Notes: a model not told the origin generated them from the letters alone. A DNA stretch of 64,000 nt from Pseudanabaena sp. Salubria-1 (GCA_023336205.1 JALQCR010000012.1:102129-166128), one strand, 5' to 3'. Positions 52,350 through 61,547 are shown, counted from the first letter of the stretch. Program-made: numbers and translations.

Positions 52350-53232
52350 CTAAGAAAGCATTTAAGAATGCAAGGACGCACTAAAACAGGTATAAATACT
52401 GATGCAGTCAAGTATCAGCCTATCAAGATGCGCCAACCCTATAATACCGATTTATCAAGCAAAGAGTGGGAAATAATTGCGCCAATACTGCCGAAAGCAT
52501 CAAAATTTGGGAGACCCGCAAAAACAGATTTTCGGGAAGTGCTGAATGGGATTTTCTACATAACCAAGAATGGTTGTACGTGGCAAAATCTGCCACATGA
52601 TTTCCCACCATATTCGACGGTTTACTTCTACTTCCAAAGGTGGACAAGAACAGGAGTTATAGCTCAAATCAATCGTCAGATCAGCGAACAAGTACGTTTA
52701 GCGGATGGTCGAGAAGAAACACCGAGTCTAGCAAGTCTCGACAGTCAAAGTGTTAAAACAATGGATAGTGCAGGTAGTCGTGGTATTGATGGCGGTAAAA
52801 AGATTAATGGTCGCAAGCGCTTCATCATGTCTGATACATTGGGGTTGGCCATCGGGGTTATGGTATGCCCTGCAAACGTTGGCGAGAGGGCAGGGGCGAT
52901 GCGACTATTAGAAAGTCTGAAATACCCACTGAGCCGATTACAAAAAATATTGGTTGACAAGGGATTCTCTGGTGAGGACATAACCCAGTGGGTTAAAGAC
53001 AACTTTGATTGCATTTGGGAAGTAAGCACAAGGACTGAAAAACTGAAAGTTTTTGTGGTGGAATCAAAGCGTTGGGTAGTGGAGAGAACCTTTGCTTGGA
53101 TAGGTAAATATCGCAGGCTGAGCAAGGATTATGAATTTTATGAGAATGCCTCGGAATCGTTTATCTATATGGCTTTGATTCGCAAAATGCTTAGAAATCT
53201 TACTGCTATCAATTCTTAAATGCTTTCTTAGC
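52350..53232 (+). mobile_element. IS5-family insertion sequence (883 bp)
   Basis: Ends CTAAGAAAGCATTTAAGAA (52350-52368) and its exact complement (53214-53232) enclose one transposase gene; a TA duplication is likely part of these ends. It lies just inside the Tn7-like repeat array. Confidence 0.88.
52428..53219 (+). CDS. IS5-family transposase
   Basis: This 263-residue DDE transposase begins MRQPYNTDLSSKEWEIIAPI, typical of IS5, and has SLDSQSVKT (first Asp), VDKGFSGEDI (second Asp) and VVERTFAWIGKYRRLSKDYE (Glu block with R-K-R). Frames extend upstream to 52311, but that region reads the IS end and flanking repeats, so the ATG at 52428 is the start. It looks intact. Confidence 0.9.
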   Translation: MRQPYNTDLSSKEWEIIAPILPKASKFGRPAKTDFREVLNGIFYITKNGCTWQNLPHDFPPYSTVYFYFQRWTRTGVIAQINRQISEQVRLADGREETPSLASLDSQSVKTMDSAGSRGIDGGKKINGRKRFIMSDTLGLAIGVMVCPANVGERAGAMRLLESLKYPLSRLQKILVDKGFSGEDITQWVKDNFDCIWEVSTRTEKLKVFVVESKRWVVERTFAWIGKYRRLSKDYEFYENASESFIYMALIRKMLRNLTAINS

Positions 53233-53352
53233 AACCAGTGCCTCGAAAACATCTTCAGAAATTGTTCCATATTTCATTATATGCTTCTACTCTCGACTGG
53301 GTTTCCTAGTCTTTTGTCAGTCAATCAGACCTGTCAACTTACCTTTGACTGC

Positions 53353-55692
53353 CTAATAGTAAAGCTTGTAAGTATCATTTAGACTTGCTGAGTAGTCTTT
53401 TGAGCCATTAGCAACCATACCAAATACAACAATGGGAGAGTTACTCAACAGTTCTAAAGATTGATTTAAGCTTGAAACTTTAGTTTTATCTAATCCAACC
53501 ACTATAATAATTCCGTCTGTTTCTGATGCAAGTAGTTTGGCATCGACCATACCTATGAGAGGAGGAGTATCATAAATCACTAAATCGAATGTCTCTTGAA
53601 ATAATTGCATTAAGCTCTGCATTTTTTGTGAAGAAATTAGCCTTGTTGGATCGGGTGGCAATTGACCAGATGTAAGTATCGATAAGTTGGGTTCAATTGG
53701 AGATTGCTGCACTACTTCATCAAAACTGAGATTGGAAGAAATTAAATTGCTAAGTCCTCTAGCATTGCTAAACTGCAATCTATCATGCAAAGTTGGACGG
53801 CGTAAATCAGCATCTACAAGCAATACTCGTTTGCCTAAAGCTGCTGCGGCTTGGGCTAAATAAACTGAAGTAGTAGATTTTCCTTCACTCGGCAAGGAAG
53901 AACTAATAACAATAGATCGTATTTTGTCATCAGGGCTAAGAAGTCGAATATTCGTATAAAGCGATCTAAAAGCCTCTAAAAACATAGATGTCATATAGTA
54001 AGGCTGTGTATAATTAGTTCCTCCTTCCAATCTTTTATGGGAACCCTGCAACAAAGATTTTAGATTAATTATTTTAGTTAGTTTCTCTATAGCAGTTTGA
54101 TTTTCATTGTCTATCAAAGATTGCTTTAATGGCATCAAGTCCGAAATACCATCTTGCTTTTTATCAGATATCAAAACCGAATTAAATGGAATAACTCCCA
54201 ACATGGGCAGCTTTGATATATCTTTTACTTCATTTGGGGTACGCAACAAATTACTTAACTTATCACGTAATAAAGCTACACCTATCCCTAACAATAATCC
54301 CAGTATTGCACCCAGCAAGGCACTTCTTTTAGTATCAGAAGAGGATGCAACAGGATCTTTCAACGGAGTTAGGATTTGCCAAGGTGTTTTACGTTGTCCA
54401 GCATCAATGCGCAAAGCTTCTCGTTTTGTTAGGAACTGATTCAAGTTATCATTAGTGATTTTAATCTCTTGCTGAATATCGGTATATTGCCGAGATACAA
54501 TAGATAGCTGCTTCACTTGCTGATTCAACTGTTCCTCCGCTTGCGATAAAATTTCACTGCGGGATTCTAATTCTCGGATTCGACTTGTAAGCAATTCTTT
54601 AGTTCTTTCTGCCTCTTGGCTCAGCAATGTTAGTAAGTTTGTTTGCTGATCTCGCAACACCTTGATTTTGTCAGTACTTTCCTGAAACACACTCAAATCC
54701 TTGGCGATTTGGATTTCCAAACCTTGAATTTGAGATAAAAGTGACTGATATCTAGCATTGTCTTGGAATGCTACGGAAACCTTTGAGTTACTACTGGGGT
54801 TGGCTAACTGGCTATCCAAATCTAACATGAGAGCATACGCCTCATCTAGCTTGATCTTATTTTCTAGTCGCTGCTGACTAACAGTACTAATTTGTGTAGC
54901 TAGCTGCTTGCTGGTTGACTCTGGATCGATCAGATTATATTGTTGTCGAAAACTTTGCAGTTGATCCTGAAGTTTGCTAGCTCTTTCCTGTACTTCTTTC
55001 AATTGGGAATCGACAAAATCAATTCCCAATCGGACTTCAGCTAAGCGCTCTTCTAAACTATATTCAAGATAAGCATTGGACACTAAATCTAGTATTGCTT
55101 TAACTTTTGTGGAGTCCTTGTCCTCATAGCTGACATTGAGAATCTCATCCTCAAGTACTTTGAGAATTAAACTGGCAGACAGACTTTCATAATTGATATC
55201 TGGATACTTTGACTTTAATTGATCAACGATTGGGTTGATAACTTTAGGACTTTTCAATAGCTTTAGCGTTGTAGGATCGACTGAATTCTTACCATTGACA
55301 ACTTCTCTATTGCTCAAAGTTACGGCAGAAATTACTCGTGTTTCCTCAGTGATTGGCTTGGCTAAGATCTCAAAACTAGCTTGGTAAGTGGGTTTACTAG
55401 TTAGAGATCTGAATAACCCTAAGGTAGTAACCATAACGGTTACTCCAACAATTAAAGGTAATTGTCGCTGCAGAGACTGCAATATCTGACCTAACTTCAA
55501 GCCCCCTTCATCATCAGGGGGTGACAAATGGACTAGATTCACAGTCTCAGAGCGCTTAATATCGCTTTTTTGGGAATTAGCTTGAGGATATGGTTTACTT
55601 TGCATGTTAATTGACTTGCGTATGTGAACTTGTTGATTGTTTTTAGTCCTAAAACGCAGGTGATTACTATTAACCTTTAATTGGCATTGCAA
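53353..55692 (-). CDS. Wzc-type polysaccharide co-polymerase / BY-kinase, second copy
   Basis: A Wzz domain with helices near residues 80-100 and 455-475 and a long coiled coil (ELESRSEILSQAEEQLNQQV) precedes the kinase part: Walker A SSSLPSEGKSTTSVYLAQ (about 599), Walker A' VLLVDADLRRP and Walker B LVIYDTPPL. The C-terminus is short with only a few Tyr (DTYKLYY), unlike the Tyr-rich tail of the copy at 27882. The first 29 residues are unusual and the Met at residue 30 (55605) may be the real start. It lies downstream of wecG on the same strand. Confidence 0.87.
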   Translation of the reverse strand: MQCQLKVNSNHLRFRTKNNQQVHIRKSINMQSKPYPQANSQKSDIKRSETVNLVHLSPPDDEGGLKLGQILQSLQRQLPLIVGVTVMVTTLGLFRSLTSKPTYQASFEILAKPITEETRVISAVTLSNREVVNGKNSVDPTTLKLLKSPKVINPIVDQLKSKYPDINYESLSASLILKVLEDEILNVSYEDKDSTKVKAILDLVSNAYLEYSLEERLAEVRLGIDFVDSQLKEVQERASKLQDQLQSFRQQYNLIDPESTSKQLATQISTVSQQRLENKIKLDEAYALMLDLDSQLANPSSNSKVSVAFQDNARYQSLLSQIQGLEIQIAKDLSVFQESTDKIKVLRDQQTNLLTLLSQEAERTKELLTSRIRELESRSEILSQAEEQLNQQVKQLSIVSRQYTDIQQEIKITNDNLNQFLTKREALRIDAGQRKTPWQILTPLKDPVASSSDTKRSALLGAILGLLLGIGVALLRDKLSNLLRTPNEVKDISKLPMLGVIPFNSVLISDKKQDGISDLMPLKQSLIDNENQTAIEKLTKIINLKSLLQGSHKRLEGGTNYTQPYYMTSMFLEAFRSLYTNIRLLSPDDKIRSIVISSSLPSEGKSTTSVYLAQAAAALGKRVLLVDADLRRPTLHDRLQFSNARGLSNLISSNLSFDEVVQQSPIEPNLSILTSGQLPPDPTRLISSQKMQSLMQLFQETFDLVIYDTPPLIGMVDAKLLASETDGIIIVVGLDKTKVSSLNQSLELLSNSPIVVFGMVANGSKDYSASLNDTYKLYY

Positions 55693-55812
55693 ATGCTCAA
55701 ATCATTTAATTTAAATTTATGGCAACAAAAATTGTAAGTCAAGACGTTCATACAAATGTCCAAAAACTTATTGCTTACTCATTAGGGCTTTACTTAGAAT
55801 AAATCTGCTTCA

Positions 55813-57289
55813 CAGCAGTTTCAAATTCAAAAAGCAGCAAAGTATACAGATATAAGGAACCAGATAAAGGTAGAGCTTAAAACATAGCAAAAATGATAAT
55901 CCTATCCAGTTAATGCCACCAACGATCTTAGTTTTTAGTGTTTTTTTAGATTTCCTGCAAGAGGGGATAGAGAAAATAAAAGACCCAAGAAGCGAAAGCA
56001 ATGGGACAAAATTTAAAATCAGCGATGCGATGCTGTCGGCTTTCTCGATGTTTTTTATGCAGTGTCAATCATTTTTAGAGTATCAAAGACAATTGCAGAG
56101 TCGAAGTGGAAAAAATAACGTTCAAAGTATATTTGGAGTGGAGAAAATACCCTCTGACCAGCAAATACGCAATATCCTCGACCTAATTAGCGCCAAGAGT
56201 CTGAACGCTGTATTTGAGAAAGTGTATAAATTTCTGCAAATGGGAAAGCACCTGAAACGATATGAAAGATTGGATAGGAATTTACTGATTTGTTTAGATG
56301 GAACGGAGTACCATAGCTCATCGAAAATATCCTGCGAATGTTGTAGTACCCGTAATCATCGCAGTGGCAAAATAACATACTCACACACAGCAATTTTGCC
56401 CGTAATCGCTGCACCAGGTTGCGAACAGGTGATTTCTCTACCACCCGAATTCGTCACTCCGCAAGATGGACATGAGAAACAAGATTGTGAAACAGCCGCA
56501 GCGAAACGCTGGATTAGTAAACATGGGCATCTTTTTGAAGGACAGGCGATTACGTTATTAGGGGATGATCTCTATAGCCGTCAACCGATGTGTCAGAATT
56601 GTTTAGAGGCAAATATGAACTTCATTTTCACCTGCTTACCATCCAGTCATCCTAGTTTATATCAGTGGTTAGATTACATTGAAAAAAATGGTGAAGTGCA
56701 GAATTTGACGACTAAACACCGCAAGGGGAAATCTATAGAAATATATAGTTATCGATTTGTGAATCAGATACCTTTAAGAGAACAAGAACCCTCTCTGTTA
56801 GTGAACTGGTGTGAACTGACTGTTCGCAATAGTGTTGATAATTCTGAAGTCTACCGTAATGCTTTTGTGACTAATCATGCTGTTAATATTGACAATGTGG
56901 CGGTCGTAGTTGAAACGGGTAGATGTCGTTGGAAAACCGAAAATGAGAACCACAATGTGTTGAAAACCAAGGGCTACAACTTGGAACATAACTTTGGTCA
57001 TGGACAAAAACATTTGTCATCGACACTTCTATCTCTTAATTTGTTAGCTTTTCTATTTCACACGATTTTACATTTAATAGATTCCAGTTATCAAGAGATT
57101 CGTCGTAAGCGTGGCACTCGTAGAGGATTCTTTCAAGATATTCTCTCTCTTACCAAGTACTTTTTATTTAAGAGTTGGCAACATTTAATCGACTTTATGC
57201 TTGATGAAGCCCCCGTCTTTGCAGATTCCTGTTAATTTTTAGACTCTTGGTTTTGTATATCTTGCTACTTTTTGAATTTGGAATTGCTG
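55813..57289 (+). mobile_element. ISNCY-like insertion sequence (1477 bp)
   Basis: Imperfect terminal repeats start CAGCAGTTTCAAATTCAAAA on the left; the right end is their complement (…TTTTTGAATTTGGAATTGCTG). A 9-bp duplication TCTGCTTCA flanks it at 55804-55812 and 57290-57298. It is inserted a few codons before the stop of the convergent glycosyltransferase gene. Confidence 0.88.
55913..57235 (+). CDS. ISNCY-like family transposase
   Basis: The 440-residue protein reads FKISDAMLSAFSMFFMQC, SFLEYQRQLQ, IPSDQQIRNILD, CLDGTEYHSS (Asp) and LLGDDLYSRQPMC (Asp), with RCRWKTENENHNVLKTKGYN as the Glu-containing end, a DDE-type transposase often labelled ISNCY. It appears complete. Its last ~14 codons overlap, on the other strand, the extended tail of the wecG-like gene, which reads into the IS. 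Confidence 0.8.
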   Translation: MPPTILVFSVFLDFLQEGIEKIKDPRSESNGTKFKISDAMLSAFSMFFMQCQSFLEYQRQLQSRSGKNNVQSIFGVEKIPSDQQIRNILDLISAKSLNAVFEKVYKFLQMGKHLKRYERLDRNLLICLDGTEYHSSSKISCECCSTRNHRSGKITYSHTAILPVIAAPGCEQVISLPPEFVTPQDGHEKQDCETAAAKRWISKHGHLFEGQAITLLGDDLYSRQPMCQNCLEANMNFIFTCLPSSHPSLYQWLDYIEKNGEVQNLTTKHRKGKSIEIYSYRFVNQIPLREQEPSLLVNWCELTVRNSVDNSEVYRNAFVTNHAVNIDNVAVVVETGRCRWKTENENHNVLKTKGYNLEHNFGHGQKHLSSTLLSLNLLAFLFHTILHLIDSSYQEIRRKRGTRRGFFQDILSLTKYFLFKSWQHLIDFMLDEAPVFADSC

Positions 57290-58046
57290 TCTGCTTCAGC
57301 GCTAACCATATGAAAATCGGAATAGTGCTATAGTAGCGACTCCAAAGCCGTGCTGGTTCTTGTGTAAGTCGAAATAGCCACTCAAAACCAGCATCTCGCA
57401 TAAACTTTGGAGCTTGTTTCAATACGCCAGCGTAAATAGGAAATACAGCGCCCACTCCAATCATGACAGCTTTAATCTTGTGGCGATGTTGTGCCATCCA
57501 CAATTCTTGCTTCGGGCAACCTAATGCAACAAAAACAATTCCCGCACCACTGGCATTAATAGTTTGCACAATGCTCATGTCTGCGTCAGGACTGAGTGGT
57601 GCAAATGGAGGAGATTGTGTTCCAGCAATCTTTAACAGGGGAAATTCATTCTTCAAACGTTGGCAAATCTTATCGAGTACTTCTGGTTTCGATCCCAAAA
57701 GAAAAACACTTGTTTGAGCGGTAGCAGCTTGTTCGCATGCAGCCTGAAAAATTTCCATACCAGGAACTCTTTCAGCTTGTTTTACCCCCATTTGTTTCAT
57801 CATCCAAACCAAAGGCATTCCATCTGGTGTGACTAGATCTGCTTTTTTCAACATGTCAGCAAAAACAGGATTTCGCCAAGCCTCAATTAACATATGTACG
57901 TTAGCGACACAAACCATCTTACTTTGGGAATTTCTCGCCCAATTTACTATCTGACTAATTTGCTCATCGAAAGATGAAAAGTACACTGGGACTCCAATTA
58001 AGTCCTTAGTGGGCATATTATTTTCATACATATTTATAAATCCCAA
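57195..58046 (-). CDS. WecG/TagA/CpsF-family glycosyltransferase (GT26), C-terminus replaced by IS sequence
   Basis: The GT26 core is intact: VCVANVHMLIEAWRNPVF, LVTPDGMPLVWMMK, FLLGSKPEVLDKI, GIVFVALGCPKQELWM and IGVGAVFPIYAGVLKQAPKFM. These enzymes add the second sugar (for example ManNAc) to an undecaprenyl-linked HexNAc. The native end is ...FIWLALKQ; the ISNCY insertion replaces the last four codons (IYSK, stop at 55790-55792) with about 33 foreign residues. The core is complete, so activity is likely kept. The start could also be the internal Met at residue 6 or 11. Confidence 0.85.
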   Translation of the reverse strand: MGFINMYENNMPTKDLIGVPVYFSSFDEQISQIVNWARNSQSKMVCVANVHMLIEAWRNPVFADMLKKADLVTPDGMPLVWMMKQMGVKQAERVPGMEIFQAACEQAATAQTSVFLLGSKPEVLDKICQRLKNEFPLLKIAGTQSPPFAPLSPDADMSIVQTINASGAGIVFVALGCPKQELWMAQHRHKIKAVMIGVGAVFPIYAGVLKQAPKFMRDAGFEWLFRLTQEPARLWSRYYSTIPIFIWLALKQTAIPNSKSSKIYKTKSLKINRNLQRRGLHQA

Positions 58047-58177
58047 AATTTAAAAAACTGGTTATCAAACGAAGGTGATTGCTACGTAAAAAAGAAAAAA
58101 CGTGCAAGATTTATGGAAATATTGATAAATCAAAGGTTTTTAATTGTGTTTTAAGCTATTTAAGAATAACTAGCCGC

Positions 58178-58636
58178 GGTAGTCCTAAAAAGGAAAGGAT
58201 GTAGGAAAATATCTAGATGGTTGTTACAGAGTAAAGCAATGCCAGAGTCAAGACCATCTTGCCCATTCTGCCAGTCCGTATCTGTGGTAAAAAACGGTAG
58301 TACTCGGCATGGGAAACAAAATTATAAATGTCGGGACTGTGGTCGCCAATTTGTAGAAAATCCACAGTGGCAGAGAGCTTCAGAGCGAGCCCAAAACACT
58401 TATGACCTTTTAGAGAGACTACTACTAGAAAAAATCCCACTAGCTGGAATAGCCAGAGTTCTCAAGGTGTCAGAGCGATGCTTACAGAGATACGTTAATC
58501 ATAAATATGAAAATGTTCCTCTACAGGTGGAGATACAACCAAAACCAAAACGCCGTTTGACCATACAGATGGATGAATTATGGTCTTTTGTGGACGAAAA
58601 AGGCAATAAACAGTGGGTATGGCTTGCCACTGTTTA
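58178..58636 (+). mobile_element. IS1-family element, 5' half
   Basis: It begins with the left terminal repeat GGTAGTCCTAAAAAGGAAAG at 58178, the complement of the right repeat at 34650-34671. It ends near the WVWLA codons, where ISAs1-like sequence takes over. Confidence 0.8.
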
Positions 58637-58658
58637 TTGCTACTACATTTCTAGCTAG
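58239..58658 (+). pseudogene. IS1 transposase, InsA plus first part of InsB, truncated
   Basis: CPFCQSVSVVKNGSTRHGKQ and YKCRDCGRQFVENP form the InsA zinc ribbon, IARVLKVSERCLQRYV the HTH, and LTIQMDELWSFVDEKGNKQW the first catalytic Asp of InsB. The frame then passes into foreign sequence and stops. InsA and InsB are in one frame here, unlike enteric IS1. Without the second half it cannot transpose. Confidence 0.8.
58610..58647. repeat. 14-bp inverted repeat at the IS1/ISAs1 junction
   Basis: GCAATAAACAGTGG and its exact complement CCACTGTTTATTGC flank about 10 bases exactly where IS1 similarity ends, so a palindrome-assisted rearrangement may have made the junction. Confidence 0.65.
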
Positions 58659-58945
58659 CTTGCCTTCCAATGCAACCGTTAGTGCTGGGGCTGTTCGTAC
58701 TCATTGGTCGATTGAAAATTCATTGCATTGGGTTTTGCATGTCTCTTTTCACGAAGATACTTCCTGTATTCGCAAAGATAATTCTCCTGAAAATATGGCG
58801 ATGCTGCGTCATTTTGCTCTTAATCTCTTAAGTCGCGATAAGTCTTCTAAATTCAGTATGCGAGCGAAACGTAATAAGGCGGCTTGGGATCTGGCTTATC
58901 TAAAACATCTCCTTAACCTTTGACTTTTTTATGCGGTTGCCATGG
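58640..58945 (+). pseudogene. ISAs1-family element, 3' end with transposase C-terminus
   Basis: GAVRTHWSIENSLHWVLHVS, then FHEDTSCIRKDNSPENMAML and RAKRNKAAWDLAYLKHLL, are the conserved end of ISAs1 transposases, stopping at 58923; ATGCGGTTGCCATGGG beyond resembles the element's right end. A 4-bp repeat (CTAGCTAGC) near 58655 shifts the frame at its start. The N-terminal two-thirds are missing. Confidence 0.75.
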
Positions 58946-59057
58946 GTTGTACCCCACGGGACGCAACCTTACAAGCTTGATACTTTTGCGTTATTTTTAC
59001 TTAGTTGCAAGTCGCGATAGAATAAACAATAGCTGAATATTTGATTAGGAGTTGGTT

Positions 59058-60332
59058 TTGATTTCTTCAGCAGCACTTTCGGAGAGTATAAATTCTGATA
59101 ACTTAGAGCGCGATCGCGAACTGGATTTATTCACGCATCGATCACATTTTCCTGCTTTAGAAAATCGCACTTACTTTAATTACGGTGGACAGGGGGTGAT
59201 GTGTGGGGCATCTCTAGATGCCATCACCAAAAATTTCCGACATATCGAGGCGCTGGGATGTTTCTCCAATGCCGCTGGGGATTGGATGATGTCCGAATAT
59301 GACGCGACTAAGGTCGCGATCGCTCAAGAATTTCAAGTCAGCCCAACCACAATTACACTGACCGAAAATACAACCGTTGGCTGCAATATCGCCCTATGGG
59401 CAGTAGATTGGCAACAGGGCGATCGCTTATTACTTTCAGACTGTGAACACCCTGGAATCATTGCGGGTGCGATCCAAATTCAAAAACGCTTCGGCATCGA
59501 AATTGACTATTTCCCTTTGACCAATACCCGCAATAGTAGCTCTGAAGGTAAAGATAGTGAGGCAGTTGTTGATCTATTAGTGCAGCATTTGCAACCTAAA
59601 ACTCGGATGGTGATGCTGAGTCATATTTGCTGGAATACAGGACAGGTTGTGCCACTGAAGGCGATCGCTAAGGCTTGCCACGATCAGAATGTGTTAGTTG
59701 TAGTTGATGCTGCGCAGTCGGTGGGTGTATTGCCATTAAATCTTGCTGATGGTGAGGCGGATTTTTATGCATTTACCACACATAAATGGTGGTGCTCACC
59801 GCTTGGATTGGGAGCTTTGTATATTCGCCCTGAAATATTTGATGCGATAGAGCCAGTATTTGTCGGTTGGCGTGGACTAACAGGGAAATATCCAACTAGT
59901 CATAACCCAATTGTGCAATGGCGACAAGATGGTGCAAAGTTTGAGGTTGCTAGTTCAACCTATGCTCTTTATGAAGCAATGCGACTTGCGATCGCTCATG
60001 CAAATAGTTGGGGGACGCAACTGCAACGATATCAGCGTATTTGTCAACTAAGCAAAATTTTATGGGAGCGATTAGATGCTTTACCCCATATTGATTGCAT
60101 CAGGCAATTACCACCAGAGTCGGGACTAATTTCCTTTAAGGTGAATCAAGATTTAGCGCAAAGTGCGATCGCGAAAAAGCCTCATTCATTAATTGCGAAA
60201 CAATTAGAATCCGAACATCAAATCTTCATCCGAGCGCTTCCCGAACCAGATTGCTTAAGAGCTTCCGTTCACTATCTGACTTCCATTGATGATATTGATC
60301 GTCTCGTCTCAATTTTTGAAGCGATGAATTAA
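59058..60332 (+). CDS. Class V aminotransferase-fold enzyme, cystine lyase (C-DES)-like
   Basis: This PLP enzyme resembles the cyanobacterial L-cysteine/cystine lyase C-DES more than IscS/SufS. Evidence is RTYFNYGGQGVMCGASLDAI at the N-terminus, ITLTENTTVGCNIALW, LLSDCEHPGIIA, VVVDAAQSVGVLPL (PLP Asp) and the Schiff-base Lys in AFTTHKWWCSP. It would release sulphur from cystine for iron-sulphur or other sulphur uses. The frame opens at 59052, but GGAG at 59048-59051 is spaced 6 bases from the TTG at 59058, which I prefer. It marks the return to ordinary chromosomal genes. Confidence 0.82.
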   Translation: MISSAALSESINSDNLERDRELDLFTHRSHFPALENRTYFNYGGQGVMCGASLDAITKNFRHIEALGCFSNAAGDWMMSEYDATKVAIAQEFQVSPTTITLTENTTVGCNIALWAVDWQQGDRLLLSDCEHPGIIAGAIQIQKRFGIEIDYFPLTNTRNSSSEGKDSEAVVDLLVQHLQPKTRMVMLSHICWNTGQVVPLKAIAKACHDQNVLVVVDAAQSVGVLPLNLADGEADFYAFTTHKWWCSPLGLGALYIRPEIFDAIEPVFVGWRGLTGKYPTSHNPIVQWRQDGAKFEVASSTYALYEAMRLAIAHANSWGTQLQRYQRICQLSKILWERLDALPHIDCIRQLPPESGLISFKVNQDLAQSAIAKKPHSLIAKQLESEHQIFIRALPEPDCLRASVHYLTSIDDIDRLVSIFEAMN

Positions 60333-60413
60333 ATCGACCCTTCCAATTCCTCTCATTAAGATGATGAGGAATTCAGATTCTCAACTTTCAATTAAATCTA
60401 TAAAACCTCTGCT

Positions 60414-61016
60414 ATGTCCATATTCTCGCAAGCTCCTCAACAAAATCCTGATAAAAAAGATCAAACACTATCGCGATCGCAGGTACTAATTGCGATGGCA
60501 GTGACTGCAATTATCTTTTTGGGAATCTCTAAAGGTTGGGTGTACTTAACGGACATACCGATGGTTCCGCTGCGTTGGCAGCCAGAACATGCAGCGATCG
60601 GTGCAGGAATAGGCATAGGGGTTGCTTTGCTTAGCAGCTTAATTTATGAGATTTGGGAAAGCTATCGCATTGCCGCTCAAGAATATCTAGAAATGGTACT
60701 TAAACCATTAGAGCCAGTTGACCTAATTTGGTTAGGTTTGTTACCAGGACTAAGTGAAGAAATGTTGTTTCGTGGTGTGGCTTTACCAGCACTGGGTATG
60801 AATGGAATTGCTTTGGTTATTACCAGTGTTGTATTTGGGGCGCTACATATGGCAAGTGCTAAGCATTTGTCCTATACCGTTTGGGCGATCGCTGTCGGCA
60901 TGATGCTTGGGGCGGTCACAATGTATACAGGTAATTTATTATCGGCAGTCATTGCCCATATACTTACAAATTCACTTTCAGGCATCATTTGGAAATACAA
61001 ACAAACCAAAACCTAG
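60414..61016 (+). CDS. CPBP-family intramembrane glutamic endopeptidase
   Basis: The 200-residue membrane protein carries the CPBP (Rce1/Abi) motifs: LLPGLSEEMLFRGVAL (EExxxR), VFGALHMA (FxxxH) and VIAHILTNSLSG (HxxxN). About five or six membrane helices are visible. Family members cleave membrane or prenylated proteins; in bacteria some give bacteriocin self-immunity, but its substrate is unknown. It is followed by a strong bidirectional terminator. Confidence 0.88.
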   Translation: MSIFSQAPQQNPDKKDQTLSRSQVLIAMAVTAIIFLGISKGWVYLTDIPMVPLRWQPEHAAIGAGIGIGVALLSSLIYEIWESYRIAAQEYLEMVLKPLEPVDLIWLGLLPGLSEEMLFRGVALPALGMNGIALVITSVVFGALHMASAKHLSYTVWAIAVGMMLGAVTMYTGNLLSAVIAHILTNSLSGIIWKYKQTKT

Positions 61017-61043
61017 AGATGACACAAAGCTCCAACTTTAGCC

Positions 61044-61082
61044 AAAGAAGAGGGACGGCGCTTTGCGCCGCCCCTCTTCTTT
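61044..61082. terminator. Bidirectional terminator hairpin between CPBP and HU genes
   Basis: An 18-bp stem with one A-C mismatch, AAAGAAGAGGGACGGCGC and its complement, encloses a TTT loop. It lies between convergent genes, with A/T-rich outer ends on both sides. Confidence 0.85.
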
Positions 61083-61103
61083 GGGTGATTGCGTTAAAAC
61101 GCA

Positions 61104-61379
61104 TTACTCAACTACTTTTTCTTTGAATTGCTTACCTGCCGAGAAAGCAGGAACGCGGGTGGCGGCGATTACCATTTTTTCGCCAGTGCGAGGGTTGCGA
61201 CCTTCGCGCTCTTGACGATCGCGTGGCTCGAATGAACCAAAGCCAACTAAAGTAACGCGATCGCCTTCAGCCACAGCATCAACAATTGATTCGAGGGCAG
61301 CAGTAACGATCACTTCGATATTTTTCTTCGATACGGATACCTTTTCGGCGATCGCATCTACTAATTCACCTTTATTCAC
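61104..61379 (-). CDS. hup: DNA-binding protein HU
   Basis: The 91-residue protein is a full HU: MNKGELVDAIAEKVSVSKKN at the start (GTG codon), ALESIVDAVAEGDRVTLVGF, GSFEPRDRQEREGRNPRTGE and a C-terminal VPAFSAGKQFKEKV. The dimer bends and compacts DNA. The frame is open far upstream to 61661, but AGGAG eight bases before the GTG at 61379 and family length fix the start. It is downstream of the PBP gene and separated from it by a terminator. Confidence 0.95.
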   Translation of the reverse strand: MNKGELVDAIAEKVSVSKKNIEVIVTAALESIVDAVAEGDRVTLVGFGSFEPRDRQEREGRNPRTGEKMVIAATRVPAFSAGKQFKEKVVE

Positions 61380-61547
61380 AGATGTAGCTCCTATGTCGCT
61401 TGAGATTAAGACGTAATTTTTCAGGCTTGCTCTCAGGATTGAAGCGGCGCTTTGCACCAATACAATCCACAAGACGGAATCAATACTACAGCACCTATGG
61501 CAGTCGTCAAGCGCTTTTGACAAATTTTTCGCAAAAGTTTTTAAACC

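Noticed and set aside
52311..52427. Longer IS5 transposase with 39 extra residues
   Set aside because: The extension reads through the IS terminal repeat into flanking DNA.
52260..53275. Minus-strand 39-codon frame restored by removing IS5 (reads SEDVFEALVARQRTQFGIDW)
   Set aside because: It is open and plausible but too short and without a recognised family; it runs into the transposon-end repeats, so I do not call it a gene.
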